Translations under genes and position numbers: made by a program | Assembly: GCA_947500385.1 (NCBI GenBank) | Contig: CANMSA010000025.1 | Coordinates: 1 to 64,000 of the forward strand | DNA from: an uncultured Flavobacteriaceae bacterium | GTDB lineage: Bacteria; Bacteroidota; Bacteroidia; Flavobacteriales; Flavobacteriaceae | Length of the DNA stretch: 64,000 nucleotides | Reading direction: 5' to 3' | The notes under the pieces: model-generated | The model's database searches: none | What the model was told of the DNA's origin: nothing | Seen by the model: the letters and a program-made list of their open reading frames with translations, nothing else | Shown: piece after piece, positions 9,028-18,268 of the stretch | How the letters are laid out: the number at the start of each line of letters is the position of its first letter | Numbering within the stretch: the stretch's first letter is position 1

Positions 9028-9523
9028 CTAAAAGCTCTCAACACAAGTTGGGGGCTTTTTTCGTTTACGCCGGTTTTGGTTCCGATATATTTTAAAGTGA
9101 GTAGGCGCGGGCCTCGACGTCTCACATTGGCGAAAGTCGGGATTCCGACCGGGCGTCGGCGTTCCCCCGAAGCTTCGGGGCCGTCCGGACCGCTTAAAGC
9201 TCTCAACACAAGTTGGGGGCTTTTTTCGTTTACGCCGGTTTTGGTTCCGGTTTATTTTAAAGTGAGTAGGCGCGGGCCCCGACATCTCACATTGGTGAAA
9301 GTCGGGATACCGACCGGGCGTCAGCGTTCCCCGAAGCTTCGGGGCCGTCCGGACCGCTAAAAGCTCTCAACACAAGTTGGGGGCTTTTTTCGTTTACGCA
9401 CGTTTTGGTTCCTGTATATGTTAAAATGAGCAGGAGCGGGCCCCGACGTCTCACCTTGGTGAAAGTCGGGATCCCGACCGGGCGTCGGCGTTCCCCCGAA
9501 GCTTCGGGGCCGTCCCGACCGCG
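9016..9523 (+). repeat. Three tandem ~165 bp repeats carrying the tRNA-Asp 3' end
   Basis: Units start at 9016, 9181 and 9345 (165, 164 and 165 bp), and a fourth partial boundary starts at 9510. Each begins with CCGTCCGGACCGC, which in the first unit is the real end of tRNA-Asp. Each then has the terminator hairpin and a GC-rich segment with GTCGGGATTCCGAC-type inverted repeats, and ends in the perfect palindrome CCCCGAAGCTTCGGGG (9165-9180, 9329-9344, 9494-9509). Copies differ at scattered positions, so they are not an assembly artefact of identical sequence. No integrase is present in the window. Confidence 0.85.
9031..9061 (+). terminator. Intrinsic terminator after tRNA-Asp
   Basis: A 12 bp stem, AAAGCTCTCAAC (9031-9042) with GTTGGGGGCTTT (9047-9058), loop ACAA, two T-G wobble pairs, then a T run. 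The same hairpin recurs at 9196-9226 and 9360-9390. Confidence 0.88.
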
Positions 9524-9540
9524 ATTCCAAACGGCACCGG

Positions 9541-11265
9541 TTATTTTTCCCAGGATGCGTTCAGGATTCCACCAGCTTCGTCTTGGTAGACCACTTCCCC
9601 CTCGATCAAGGTCAGCAGTACTTTTGTTTTGTGAATCATGGAAGGTGGTACTTCAAAAATATTCTGGTCCACGACGATAAGATCGGCAAATTTTTTGACC
9701 GCTATGGTTCCCGTGGTTTGTTCCTGATGCATGGCGAAGGCCGCATTTTTGGTGTAGGCTTCCAAAATGGAAGGTAGCGTTAACGCCTCGCTTGAAATCC
9801 AAGGATCGCTTTCTTCTCCAATAAGTGTACGGGTGACGGCCACTTGGATCGCATACCAAGGATTTAAGGTCGATACGGGCCAATCACTGCCCGCTACGAC
9901 CCTTCCTGCAGTGTTATGAATACTGGCCATCGGATACATTTGTTGTGACCGCGCTTCCCCGACCAGGGGAATGATGGTCTGCATGTTCAAAGGGTCTGGT
10001 TTTGCCCAAAAGGGTTGAAAGTTTGCAATAACATCCAACGCCCCAAAACGAGGAATATCTGCTGGCGCCACAAGCTGCAAATGGGCCAATTGGTGACGGT
10101 TGGTACGATCAAGCCCTTCTAGTGAATTAAGCGATACCTGAACCGCCTTATCGCCCAAGGCATGAATATGAATCTGGAACCCTTCTTGATCAAGGCTGTC
10201 AAGAATTAGCTTGAGCTCAAGAGGCTCGTAGTTGAGTATTCCATAATCATCTTTCCCGTCATGGGTATGGTACGGTTTTAACAAAGCGGCTGTTTTTGCC
10301 TCGGGAACACCATCAGCGAATACTTTTACAGAGTTGGTATTCATTCTTTTACCTTGGTATGCATCCCGTAGGGCCACCAGTTCTTTCACAGATTTGTTTT
10401 TTTCACGACCAAGCCCAATGGCGGTCACCACCCTAGCGGTAAGTTCGCCCCTGTCATCCAGTTCTTTGTAGGCCTTTAAATATGCTTCTGATACAGATGC
10501 ATCGGTAATGGAAGTGATGCCAAGCGAGTTGGCCATTTTCAAGGCCTTGCGTAAATAGCCGCTATCGGCATTTTTGGTTTTTTCGGGAAGTATCGCATAT
10601 ATACGTTCTGAGGCCGTTTCTCGGAGGGTGCCACTAGGTTCACCTGTTACGGAATCTCTTTCGATCCGACCATTTTTAGGGTCCGGGGTTTCTTTTGTAA
10701 TGCCGGCCATCTCAAGGGCTTTGGAATTTGCCCAGGTGCTATGATGGTCCCAAGAAGCCAAGATTACCGGTCGGTCTGGTATGATACTGTCCAAAAGTTC
10801 TTTTTTGGGATTTCCATCGGGAAAGGCAGGAAGCTCCCAACCACGGCCACGGATGATGGCTAGATCCGGATGTTCTACGGCGTACGTCAATACGGCCGAT
10901 AGGATCGCTTTTTGCGCTAACAAGCCGTCTAACTGGCAATAGTCCAATTCTTCCCCACCCATTATTGGATGTGCATGTGCGTCGTGAAGACCCGGTAGAA
11001 CCAATCGCCCTTCAAGGTCAATTACCTTTGTGGCAGTTCCAATACACTTTTCCGCTCCTTCGTTAGTTCCTACATAGGTGATAATACCGTCTTTTATAGC
11101 TATCGATTCTGCCCACGAATTTTCATTTTCCAAGGTATAGATTTTACCATTTACCAGAACCATATCAACCTTTTCCTCCTCATTTATAGAACAGGCATAA
11201 AGTAAAAAAACCACGAAAATGGAAGACAATAGAGAATTTGGTAACACAAGGGCATTGTTTTTCAT
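9541..11265 (-). CDS. Amidohydrolase family lipoprotein (amidohydrolase 3, YtcJ-like)
   Basis: A 574-residue metal-dependent hydrolase. The N-terminus is a lipoprotein signal (VVFLLYACS), so it is probably anchored in the periplasm or outer membrane. The metal motif HDAHAHP follows the LPGLHD segment near residue 95; later motifs include IHIHALGDKAV, a NFQPFW segment and GSDWPVS near the C-terminus, as in the YtcJ/amidohydrolase-3 group. These enzymes hydrolyse C-N bonds in amide or carbamoyl compounds; the substrate here cannot be told. The gene stands alone, directly after the tRNA-associated repeats on the opposite strand. Confidence 0.88.
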   Translation of the reverse strand: MKNNALVLPNSLLSSIFVVFLLYACSINEEEKVDMVLVNGKIYTLENENSWAESIAIKDGIITYVGTNEGAEKCIGTATKVIDLEGRLVLPGLHDAHAHPIMGGEELDYCQLDGLLAQKAILSAVLTYAVEHPDLAIIRGRGWELPAFPDGNPKKELLDSIIPDRPVILASWDHHSTWANSKALEMAGITKETPDPKNGRIERDSVTGEPSGTLRETASERIYAILPEKTKNADSGYLRKALKMANSLGITSITDASVSEAYLKAYKELDDRGELTARVVTAIGLGREKNKSVKELVALRDAYQGKRMNTNSVKVFADGVPEAKTAALLKPYHTHDGKDDYGILNYEPLELKLILDSLDQEGFQIHIHALGDKAVQVSLNSLEGLDRTNRHQLAHLQLVAPADIPRFGALDVIANFQPFWAKPDPLNMQTIIPLVGEARSQQMYPMASIHNTAGRVVAGSDWPVSTLNPWYAIQVAVTRTLIGEESDPWISSEALTLPSILEAYTKNAAFAMHQEQTTGTIAVKKFADLIVVDQNIFEVPPSMIHKTKVLLTLIEGEVVYQDEAGGILNASWEK

Positions 11266-11458
11266 TTGTGGAATTTTTTAGTGCATGAACAGTTGATTTC
11301 TGCCCCCATTCAAAAGGCTTTCCAATAAGAAGGGGGAATAACCGAAGTTACCATAGGTTCAGTAGATGTCATACAAATATTTAGAAATTTATCAAATAAA
11401 CAAAGTAGGGTTTTGGTCCCTGCCGTAAAAGGGATTGGGAAAAAACACCCAAAAAATA

Positions 11459-11914
11459 ATGAGAAAATATATTCCAATAGTTTTTTTGCTTGTCTTTCGT
11501 GTTGGATTTTCACAGGCTATACATCCAAAAGTACCCAGTGTAAATGTTAGATTAAGTGTTTTGATCTTTCCCTTCTCACCTCTTTTGACGCTTGAAGTGA
11601 AAATGTTGGGGGAAACAACGGTCCAGTTGGAAACTAACTTTAAAAACACCCATGGAGTAAATTTGAAATATTACTTGAAAGACAGCATGGATAAAGACTT
11701 TCTTTTTATCGGGACGGCCTTAGTGAAAAATAAGTTGTTAAGACAAGATTTGCAACTGACCCTATTGCCATACCTGGGATATGGATATGCGTATCGATTT
11801 GGGAAGTCAAAAAACTGGATACTGGATAATCGCTTTGGAATTGGAATTACGACAAATTCCGATAACAATGGTTTATACCCGATTTTAAAAACAGGAATAG
11901 GACGAACATTTTAG
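11459..11914 (+). CDS. Small secreted beta-barrel-like protein, unknown function
   Basis: About 151 residues. I choose the ATG at 11459 because it places a clean signal peptide first (MRKYIPIVFLLVFRVGFSQ). The mature part is rich in alternating hydrophobic strands (VQLETNFKN, LQLTLLPYLGYGYAYRF) and ends in an aromatic residue (GIGRTF), which is typical of outer membrane beta-barrels. No named family recognised. Its neighbours are unrelated. A longer frame begins 24 bases upstream but would spoil the signal peptide. Confidence 0.6.
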   Translation: MRKYIPIVFLLVFRVGFSQAIHPKVPSVNVRLSVLIFPFSPLLTLEVKMLGETTVQLETNFKNTHGVNLKYYLKDSMDKDFLFIGTALVKNKLLRQDLQLTLLPYLGYGYAYRFGKSKNWILDNRFGIGITTNSDNNGLYPILKTGIGRTF

Positions 11915-12082
11915 GGTGATACCAGTCTTTTGACGGCCGTGTGTTGGAGGAACAAAATAGCATCTGCATTTGGAATTTCGGGTATTTGCCTCCCAGCCCG
12001 CAATGAAAGTCGAATCCCTGAAACTTGCAAATTTGGTTTTGATAATAGAAATGCACTAAAACAGGAGAGGGAGTCTTTTTTC

Positions 12083-12391
12083 TTAGTCCACTACAAGCTC
12101 TGAATTCGATATGAACTTATTTCTTATATATACATCGATCGCAACAATCGGGTCTTGAATAGATTTTAGGCTTTCTCCAAGCGCATGGTCTTGAATGAAC
12201 TTTACCAAAAATGGCACTTGCAGTGTTAGGGGTAGGGTATTCAACGTATGAAGTTCCTTCTCGGCATTCTCCCAGTAGGTAGCACCTTCATTATCCATAT
12301 AAAATTGAATGCTCTTTTCTTCAAGAAAGTAGATTTTTACCAATAAGGGGCGTTTGCGTAGGTCTGTACTCGTTTGTTCGGATACGTTCAT
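12083..12391 (-). CDS. Hypothetical protein, 102 residues
   Basis: A small soluble protein with mixed charged and hydrophobic residues (LRKRPLLVKIYFLEEKSIQFYMDNEG) and no signal peptide, membrane segment, cysteine cluster or catalytic motif that I recognise. The composition looks like a real folded protein. It starts with ATG and lies between the small secreted protein and the T9SS operon. No function can be proposed. Confidence 0.55.
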   Translation of the reverse strand: MNVSEQTSTDLRKRPLLVKIYFLEEKSIQFYMDNEGATYWENAEKELHTLNTLPLTLQVPFLVKFIQDHALGESLKSIQDPIVAIDVYIRNKFISNSELVVD

Positions 12392-12619
12392 CTAAATTTG
12401 GGCGCTTGTATTAAAACGGCCTGTAATATAACTATAAAATTAGTAAGAATAGTATTACTTAGATATTAAATTTTGGCTACTTGTATCAATTTTAACAAAA
12501 AACGCGTTTTTCTGAACGCCCTATCAAGAATGTAAGGTTGTTTTCGTTCCTTTTGCAGGTGTCACTATGCTGGTATGTCTTTTTGCGCCGCAGGGAACGG
12601 CCTTGAGCGTACCTTCGGC

Positions 12620-13633
12620 CTATTTTTTTATTACTTTTTTAGTGACAATGTTTCCATTGGCCAAAGTGATTTCTAAAATATATACTCCGGATGCGATGCC
12701 TTCCAAAGAGAATATAATCTCTTCTGATATGGGTTGCGACGAATACTGCTGTTGCTTTACCATCTTTACATTGTTGTAAAGAGCTAATTTTTTCAGGGAT
12801 GCGGTCTCATTTGTACCCGATATTCGAAGAAAATCCTTAGCAGGGTTTGGATATATCTTTATGTCCAACAATTCAATACCCTGGTATTCGGTTTTGGATA
12901 TCCTTAAGACTCCATCTGCGGTGGTTACAGGTATAGGGTCGGTACTTTTTGTTTCGAATGGGGCCAGTTTGCCCGTATCATTGCGGCAGTCGCCTGTTCG
13001 TGCCTTTAGGTTGGCACCTTCCTCCGCCTTGAATCCGTTTCGCAAGGTAATTTTGGTGCCGGCCTCTGCCACTACCTTTGCACCGTTTCTAATACCGGAG
13101 GCAGTTATGACGATTTCTTCCGCTACTAATGGACGTTCGTCGCTAATCTGCAAATTGCTGATGTTCACAACGCTTCCTTCGCAGAAAATAGCCACTGGTT
13201 CTTCGCGAACATTATTGTTGATGTTCTGTTCCGGTTTTGGCGGAACGTCGATATTGATATTGCCCAAATTAATCCCTGTATTAATGGCACCACCAAAGGT
13301 ATGTGATACCGCAGTGCTGCTGGTTAGAGTATAGCTTACCGTGGCAACCGCACCAGCGGGGAAACTGGCAATGCTTTGTGCATCAAAAACTACTTCTTGA
13401 CGCAAACCGAAATCGGCGATTTTGTAATAAGCAAAAACTTGGATGTTGGTTCCGGTGGCATTTCCAACGTTTTCATATTGGTAGGTAACTGTGATGGGTT
13501 TTCCCGCTTGAAAACCTGCTGAGGTATTGGCATTAAAAACGATGCTTTTTACGCTGTATTCAGGCTGGGCCCAAATGGCATGGCAGGACAAAAAAAGCAC
13601 AGTATAGCACGCCAATTTTTTAAGAAAGGACAT
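12620..13633 (-). CDS. Secreted protein with CARDB, coathanger-type and T9SS sorting domains
   Basis: A 337-residue protein with a signal peptide (LACYTVLFLSCHAIWA). Residues ~25-140 are a CARDB-type beta-sandwich (ITVTYQYENVGNATGTNIQVF). Residues ~148-220 have the TSS-like VVAEAGTKITLRNGFKAEEG pattern of the 3-coathanger stack found beside T9SS tails. The C-terminus (KIYPNPAKDFLRI ... GVYILEI ... KKVIKK) is a type A T9SS sorting signal, so it should be exported across the outer membrane and anchored or released. Last gene of a tight operon: only 3 bases separate it from the 1157-residue gene upstream. It looks like a shortened paralogue of that protein's C-terminal half. Confidence 0.8.
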   Translation of the reverse strand: MSFLKKLACYTVLFLSCHAIWAQPEYSVKSIVFNANTSAGFQAGKPITVTYQYENVGNATGTNIQVFAYYKIADFGLRQEVVFDAQSIASFPAGAVATVSYTLTSSTAVSHTFGGAINTGINLGNINIDVPPKPEQNINNNVREEPVAIFCEGSVVNISNLQISDERPLVAEEIVITASGIRNGAKVVAEAGTKITLRNGFKAEEGANLKARTGDCRNDTGKLAPFETKSTDPIPVTTADGVLRISKTEYQGIELLDIKIYPNPAKDFLRISGTNETASLKKLALYNNVKMVKQQQYSSQPISEEIIFSLEGIASGVYILEITLANGNIVTKKVIKK

Positions 13634-13636
13634 AGG

Positions 13637-16600
13637 TTATTTTTTAAGAATTATTTTGGATTGCTTCGCCTCATTTGAGGTGGCGGTAATGATATACACT
13701 CCCCCCGCGATATCGGATAAATCTAACGTAATTGTAGAAAGGCCTTCATGCAGTTGTGGAGTGGTTTGCAATGTCTTTATTTTGACCCCGTTAGAACTAA
13801 AAAGATCGAAGGTTACCCTAGAACCACTTGTTAGAAATAGCTTGGCTTTTGTTTGTCCGTTCACTGGGTTGGGATAAAGCGCTTTGAAGAAAGTGTTCGT
13901 TTCTGGTAGCGTTGGAGTCTCCAGTTCCAGGATTTCATAGTTGGATATCTCAGGTTTCGAGAACCCTTTTTCCTCTAAGTTCTTACTGCGAAGTGCATCT
14001 ACTCGGGCATCGCGTGCCATTACCGGTATTTTGCGGACAACCAGTGGCAAGGCATTTTTTTGGTCGTTGCCTTCACCGGTATTTTTCCCCGTTGTCCTAG
14101 AAACAGGATTAAGTCTGTTGTATTCATTGATGGCCTCTAAGTCAGTACCGATCCATGCCCTAAACGTACTACCGTTTTTGGCTTTGAATCCAGGTTCCAA
14201 CACCACCCTGCTAGTGGCGTGCATACTCAGTTTTGCGTTCGGATGAATGACGGATCGTTCTCCTATACGTGCATATTCATTTGCCGAAAAGAGATGATTT
14301 GATGAACTTTCCAATTCCCAATTATAGGTCTTCTCGATAACATTTGCTTCGTTAATAATGTATCCATACCGCAGCTTTCGTTCCATTTTGTTATTAGTGT
14401 ACGAAAGCTCGGATATTCTTTTGTCCTCATTCACTGTGTAAGAAATGGTAATGGCCTGGGTCAACAGATTTCCGGGGAGCTTTCCAGGATTGTAGGAAAA
14501 ACTATGGGTAGCCGTGGAATAGGGAGTTATCGAGGAAATTCTTTTGGAACCAAGTAGCCGTTTGGTTCCGGTGCCTTTCTGTGCATACCATCGCAACAGA
14601 ACATTGGTTGCCGTCCTATTTCCATTGTTGGCAACACCTAAGGTGATTTGTATAGGTCTATTTTCAATGTAGTTCAAGTTAAACGCGGTCAGGTTTTCGG
14701 TATTGGAAAGGGCTACGAGACCGGCAGGAACCAATTCGGCGATGCTATATCTGATACCTCCAGCGCTCACAAAATCTTGATTGGTGTACCCTTCGACCAG
14801 TGATTGGTCAAAAATGACTTTCTGAACATTACTTAAATTAGTCTTCAGTTTTGCGGGCCCCACATTTTCGTTGATGGTAACACCTCCTGTGATGTCGGAT
14901 ACAATCTGGTACCCTGCGGCATTAGAGTTCAGAGTAGCCAACAATTGTGAGGCTTTGGAATCCCAAAGGGCCTGATTAAAAGGTCGGGAGAGATTGTACC
15001 CCGTATGTTTATTACTTAGGTTTCCCGTATCGATAATGTCCTTTAAGGAACCATCGGCCAAATCGGATTGTTTGTACCAATGCGCAGCTACAATTGCAGG
15101 TAAAATACGTTGCAACGTTTTATATTGGCCTACTCCATCGTTAATATCCTTGACAATTTCAGCTTTTTTCTGGAGTGTTTTTTGGACAAACGTTCCATTG
15201 AATTGATTAAGTTGGTTGACCAAGAGGTTAAATTCTTGATTGTTAATCCCAACGGTACCCGGTGGTAGATTATTGCTAATGGTTACGTTGCCGCCGTTGA
15301 TGTTGCGTAATACCAGATTGGCATAGGCATCCAACACTTTTATATCGTATTTGGCATCTTGGATAAATACCTTGCTGCCATCCTTGTTTCCATTGGGTAT
15401 TATTGGAATGATGTTAGCCCGTATGTGAAACCCAATTTCAGGAATTACTCCGCGATCGAACAAGTTTCTTAGAAAGTTTCCGGAAGTACCCGCATTTTCT
15501 AATCTGTTGTACCATTGTTGCACCATATTGGTTCCGCCGGCGTTGACGTATACTTTTTTGGCAAAGTCTTTTTTCATTTTTTCGTCCGCCACAAAAAAGG
15601 CTTGGCCCATACGAGTGTGCTTAAAAGGTTCATAGGCTACTGCTTCGGGCGGGTTGGTTTCCAAGCTTACGAATTGAGCATCGTTGGGAATGGAAAGTGC
15701 CTCGATGAAAACCGTCTTTAAAAGGGTACTTTCCGTATTTAAATTCGAGGGTACTGATGCATTTTTGCGTTCCCCCTTCAAGATAAAGTTGACAGCTTTG
15801 GTCGTTTGGTTCACATCCAGACCTACTACTTTTAAATTGGTAAAGTCAACCCCTTGGTAGTTATCCAATAAAGGGACGGCCACTTGGGGTTTTGAATTGG
15901 AATATGTTACCACAGCATCGGAGTTCAAAATAGCCGTATTTACTATTTTGTTGTTGCCCTCTATAAAGGTACCTCCAATAGCATTGAAGGGTGCCACACC
16001 GATGGCCGATTTAATAGGTGTTCTTTTATCACCGAACAAATCATCCACGGTGTATGCAGTCGGTGCCAAAACAAGTTTTCTTGTACTACCGCCTTGGTTT
16101 TCTTGCACCTGATATCCCGAAGATCCTCCGAAATGACTGGTAGATGCCGCAATGGCCGTATTTGCAAATCCCGTTCCTAAAAGAGCGTAATTTGCTAAAC
16201 TTTCTGCCTCAGGGTCATAGTCATATAAGATAGAGCCATTGGGTTCGAAGAAATCTGGATGAAGTGGTGAATAGGTGTCATCAAAAATACCACGGACCTC
16301 GCCAGAAAATCGAAACTCTGTAAGAGCCTCGATGTGGGGCCAATAAAATTGAAATTGCCCGCCAAACGTTTTTACACCTGCCCCATTACTACCTCCCTTG
16401 AATTTTCGTGATTCAAATTTCACACCGTCTGCGGCTACCACATCGAATTGGGTTGCGAGCCTAAATGACAAATAGGGATTTTTTGATGTTTTGGGCAAGA
16501 TATCGAAGCGAACCGTAGCGCCTGCCCTAATTTTACCGAGTATAGGTTCGACGACGTCGGCGACTTTGTCGATCGCACCGGATTTTTTAGCCAATTTACC

Positions 16601-17110
16601 CAGAACGGGTACTTTATTCGATAAACTTTTCAATACTGTTCGGATATCCGTGGAACCTGAAACCCTTAGTGTTACAAAGTCTATTTCTTGATTTCTAAAA
16701 ATGTTTACAACGGTTGCTCTGTTCATACTGACTCCCCCGCTAACGGCCGCACCATTACCGGCAACTTCAACCGTTTCCAGTTTTATGGGGTACTTTACGC
16801 CAGCTGTTTCAAAAGTACCTCTGATTTCATTTAAGCTACCGCAAACAGGACCAATGCATTCTGATTTCGATAAGACGGTGGCATCTATTTTCGACAAGCC
16901 AAAGAAAGTGGTGCCATTTTTGCCCAACGAATGGTCTTTAATCCCTAAGAGGTGTTCTACAACGCGCTTTTGTAACTCTCTTGAGGAAACAATATTGTTA
17001 TTGGCATCCCGGGCCTTAAACTGCGCCGTTCCATGTTGGCCGTTTAGCATAGTACCGATAACGATTACCAGCAAATACAATTTCTTGTACAATCTGTTAT
17101 AGTAATTCAT
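13637..17110 (-). CDS. Large secreted T9SS protein with unknown ~800-residue N-terminal region
   Basis: 1157 residues with a signal peptide (LYLLVIVIGTMLNGQHGTAQ). Residues ~30-800 match no family I know; the sequence is rich in small polar residues and beta-strand patterns. Then follow a CARDB-like domain (~815-930, ITLGVANNGNRTATNVLLRW), a coathanger-type segment (~950-1010, VVLEPGFKAKNGSTFRAWIG) and a type A T9SS tail (~1075-1157, ALYPNPVNGQ ... GGVYIITA ... KIILKK). It is 3 bases from both neighbours, so the three proteins are probably made together. Cell-surface location is well supported; function is unknown. Confidence 0.75.
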   Translation of the reverse strand: MNYYNRLYKKLYLLVIVIGTMLNGQHGTAQFKARDANNNIVSSRELQKRVVEHLLGIKDHSLGKNGTTFFGLSKIDATVLSKSECIGPVCGSLNEIRGTFETAGVKYPIKLETVEVAGNGAAVSGGVSMNRATVVNIFRNQEIDFVTLRVSGSTDIRTVLKSLSNKVPVLGKLAKKSGAIDKVADVVEPILGKIRAGATVRFDILPKTSKNPYLSFRLATQFDVVAADGVKFESRKFKGGSNGAGVKTFGGQFQFYWPHIEALTEFRFSGEVRGIFDDTYSPLHPDFFEPNGSILYDYDPEAESLANYALLGTGFANTAIAASTSHFGGSSGYQVQENQGGSTRKLVLAPTAYTVDDLFGDKRTPIKSAIGVAPFNAIGGTFIEGNNKIVNTAILNSDAVVTYSNSKPQVAVPLLDNYQGVDFTNLKVVGLDVNQTTKAVNFILKGERKNASVPSNLNTESTLLKTVFIEALSIPNDAQFVSLETNPPEAVAYEPFKHTRMGQAFFVADEKMKKDFAKKVYVNAGGTNMVQQWYNRLENAGTSGNFLRNLFDRGVIPEIGFHIRANIIPIIPNGNKDGSKVFIQDAKYDIKVLDAYANLVLRNINGGNVTISNNLPPGTVGINNQEFNLLVNQLNQFNGTFVQKTLQKKAEIVKDINDGVGQYKTLQRILPAIVAAHWYKQSDLADGSLKDIIDTGNLSNKHTGYNLSRPFNQALWDSKASQLLATLNSNAAGYQIVSDITGGVTINENVGPAKLKTNLSNVQKVIFDQSLVEGYTNQDFVSAGGIRYSIAELVPAGLVALSNTENLTAFNLNYIENRPIQITLGVANNGNRTATNVLLRWYAQKGTGTKRLLGSKRISSITPYSTATHSFSYNPGKLPGNLLTQAITISYTVNEDKRISELSYTNNKMERKLRYGYIINEANVIEKTYNWELESSSNHLFSANEYARIGERSVIHPNAKLSMHATSRVVLEPGFKAKNGSTFRAWIGTDLEAINEYNRLNPVSRTTGKNTGEGNDQKNALPLVVRKIPVMARDARVDALRSKNLEEKGFSKPEISNYEILELETPTLPETNTFFKALYPNPVNGQTKAKLFLTSGSRVTFDLFSSNGVKIKTLQTTPQLHEGLSTITLDLSDIAGGVYIITATSNEAKQSKIILKK

Positions 17111-17113
17111 TTT

Positions 17114-18079
17114 TTACAATTTGGTGGGTTGGGAAGCGGTATTGCCAGAAATACGCTTAATTTCTTGTTGCAGGGTGTTTATTTTCTGTTCCTGCTCCAA
17201 AAGGTACAGGGTCAACTCCTCAATTTTCATCAAAAGTTTGGAGTCCATTTCACCTAGTTTTACGCCATTTTTGGCCACTTCTTCAGCAGAGGGGATTTCA
17301 GGTAAATGACCATGTTTTGAAATATGTTGCGCTACTTCTTCAAGCGAGCGTAAGTTGTAATCCGCTTCAAAGACAAAGTCGCTCCAACCCGTTTCTACCA
17401 CCACTTCTTTGGCACGTACCTTGCCGTTTACAGCTAATTTGTAACTGCCCGGATTTCTGGTTCCAATACCTATATTCCCACTGGGTAAGATTCGCATCTT
17501 TTCGCTGGCATGCGTGCTGTTGCTAGATGCTGTAGAGAAAATAAGACTTGCAGTGCCAGAACTCCCGCTACGCAAAGACCTTATGGCTGCAAAAACTTGA
17601 CCGTTCGTAAACCCGGCCACCCCATAACGATGTCTAAATTCCAAGGCGGTTTGGGTACTTGCACTGTTCAGTCCAGTTCCCAAGATGAGTTTTGAATTTG
17701 TAGTATTTCCCCTGATTTCTAATGGCACCAAAGGAGCTGTAGTACCAATACCGACTCGACCATTTGGGGCAACGTAAACGCCTTTTTTACTAGACCAAGG
17801 GTTGGGCCCATGTGCCAAAAAAACGTTGCTAACAGCGTTTCCTGCTCCCAACATGCCTACTCCTCCGATAATGGTAGTGCCGCTTGCGCTCCTAAATCGT
17901 ATACCTCTGGCCCATCCTCCTGTTGTGAAGGGCTTGTTCATTAATAACTGTCCGCCATCAATGACAACACTTGAATTTTTAGTAGTAGGGTATTTATTTT
18001 GTGAGTGCACCAGAAAGGAGCCAAGACATAGAAAAGATAGTACATAAAAAAGTAGTTTGAAGGAGGTAATAAGTTTCAT
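17114..18079 (-). CDS. Secreted tail-fibre-like protein
   Basis: 321 residues with a signal peptide (FKLLFYVLSFLCLGSFLVHS). The middle has phage-tail-fibre-like glycine-rich repeats (GRVGIGTTAPLVPLEI, GNIGIGTRNPGSYKLAVNG). The C-terminal ~95 residues form a module also found in three other proteins here: GWSDFVFEADY, then GHLPEIPSAEEV, GVKLGEMD and KIEELTLYLLEQ, ending in a coiled coil. First gene of the three-gene operon. The conserved element at 18119-18212 lies just upstream. It has no T9SS tail of its own, so it may be exported another way or bind the T9SS partners. Tail-fibre homology is inferred from pattern. Confidence 0.72.
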   Translation of the reverse strand: MKLITSFKLLFYVLSFLCLGSFLVHSQNKYPTTKNSSVVIDGGQLLMNKPFTTGGWARGIRFRSASGTTIIGGVGMLGAGNAVSNVFLAHGPNPWSSKKGVYVAPNGRVGIGTTAPLVPLEIRGNTTNSKLILGTGLNSASTQTALEFRHRYGVAGFTNGQVFAAIRSLRSGSSGTASLIFSTASSNSTHASEKMRILPSGNIGIGTRNPGSYKLAVNGKVRAKEVVVETGWSDFVFEADYNLRSLEEVAQHISKHGHLPEIPSAEEVAKNGVKLGEMDSKLLMKIEELTLYLLEQEQKINTLQQEIKRISGNTASQPTKL

Positions 18080-18118
18080 AGGCGTAGTTTTAAGTGGTTA
18101 TTAAAAATGTGAAAACTA

Positions 18119-18212
18119 TAAAGGTAGTGGCCGAACTGGTTCGCTATTATCCTATTTGCGTACTGGTAGCTCGATTTCGAGCTTTATTTTGGCTCAAAAT
18201 GGGTATTTGTAA
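18119..18212 (-). promoter_or_regulatory. Promoter with conserved 46 bp upstream element (copy 1)
   Basis: The minus strand has a near-consensus -7 box TACCTTTA (18119-18126). Exactly 40 bases upstream is a 46 bp element (18167-18212) containing the inverted repeat AGCTCGA-TT-TCGAGCT and a distal TTACAAA. The same element, with the same 40-base gap to the -7 box, lies before the next tail-fibre-like gene at 19265-19310. Confidence 0.6.
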
Positions 18213-18268
18213 GTGGGATTTCAAAGAAAACTAAGCTACCAACGCTAGAGCACCTTTGGACTAGGGTA

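Noticed and set aside
8973-9285. Minus-strand open frames reading SGPDGTRTRDPLRDRQVF-like protein
   Set aside because: They are the antisense translation of tRNA-Asp and its repeats. This peptide is a known false protein in databases.
9016-9523. Repeat array considered as a CRISPR or integron array
   Set aside because: Units are ~165 bp, near identical throughout, with no spacers and no cas or integrase genes.
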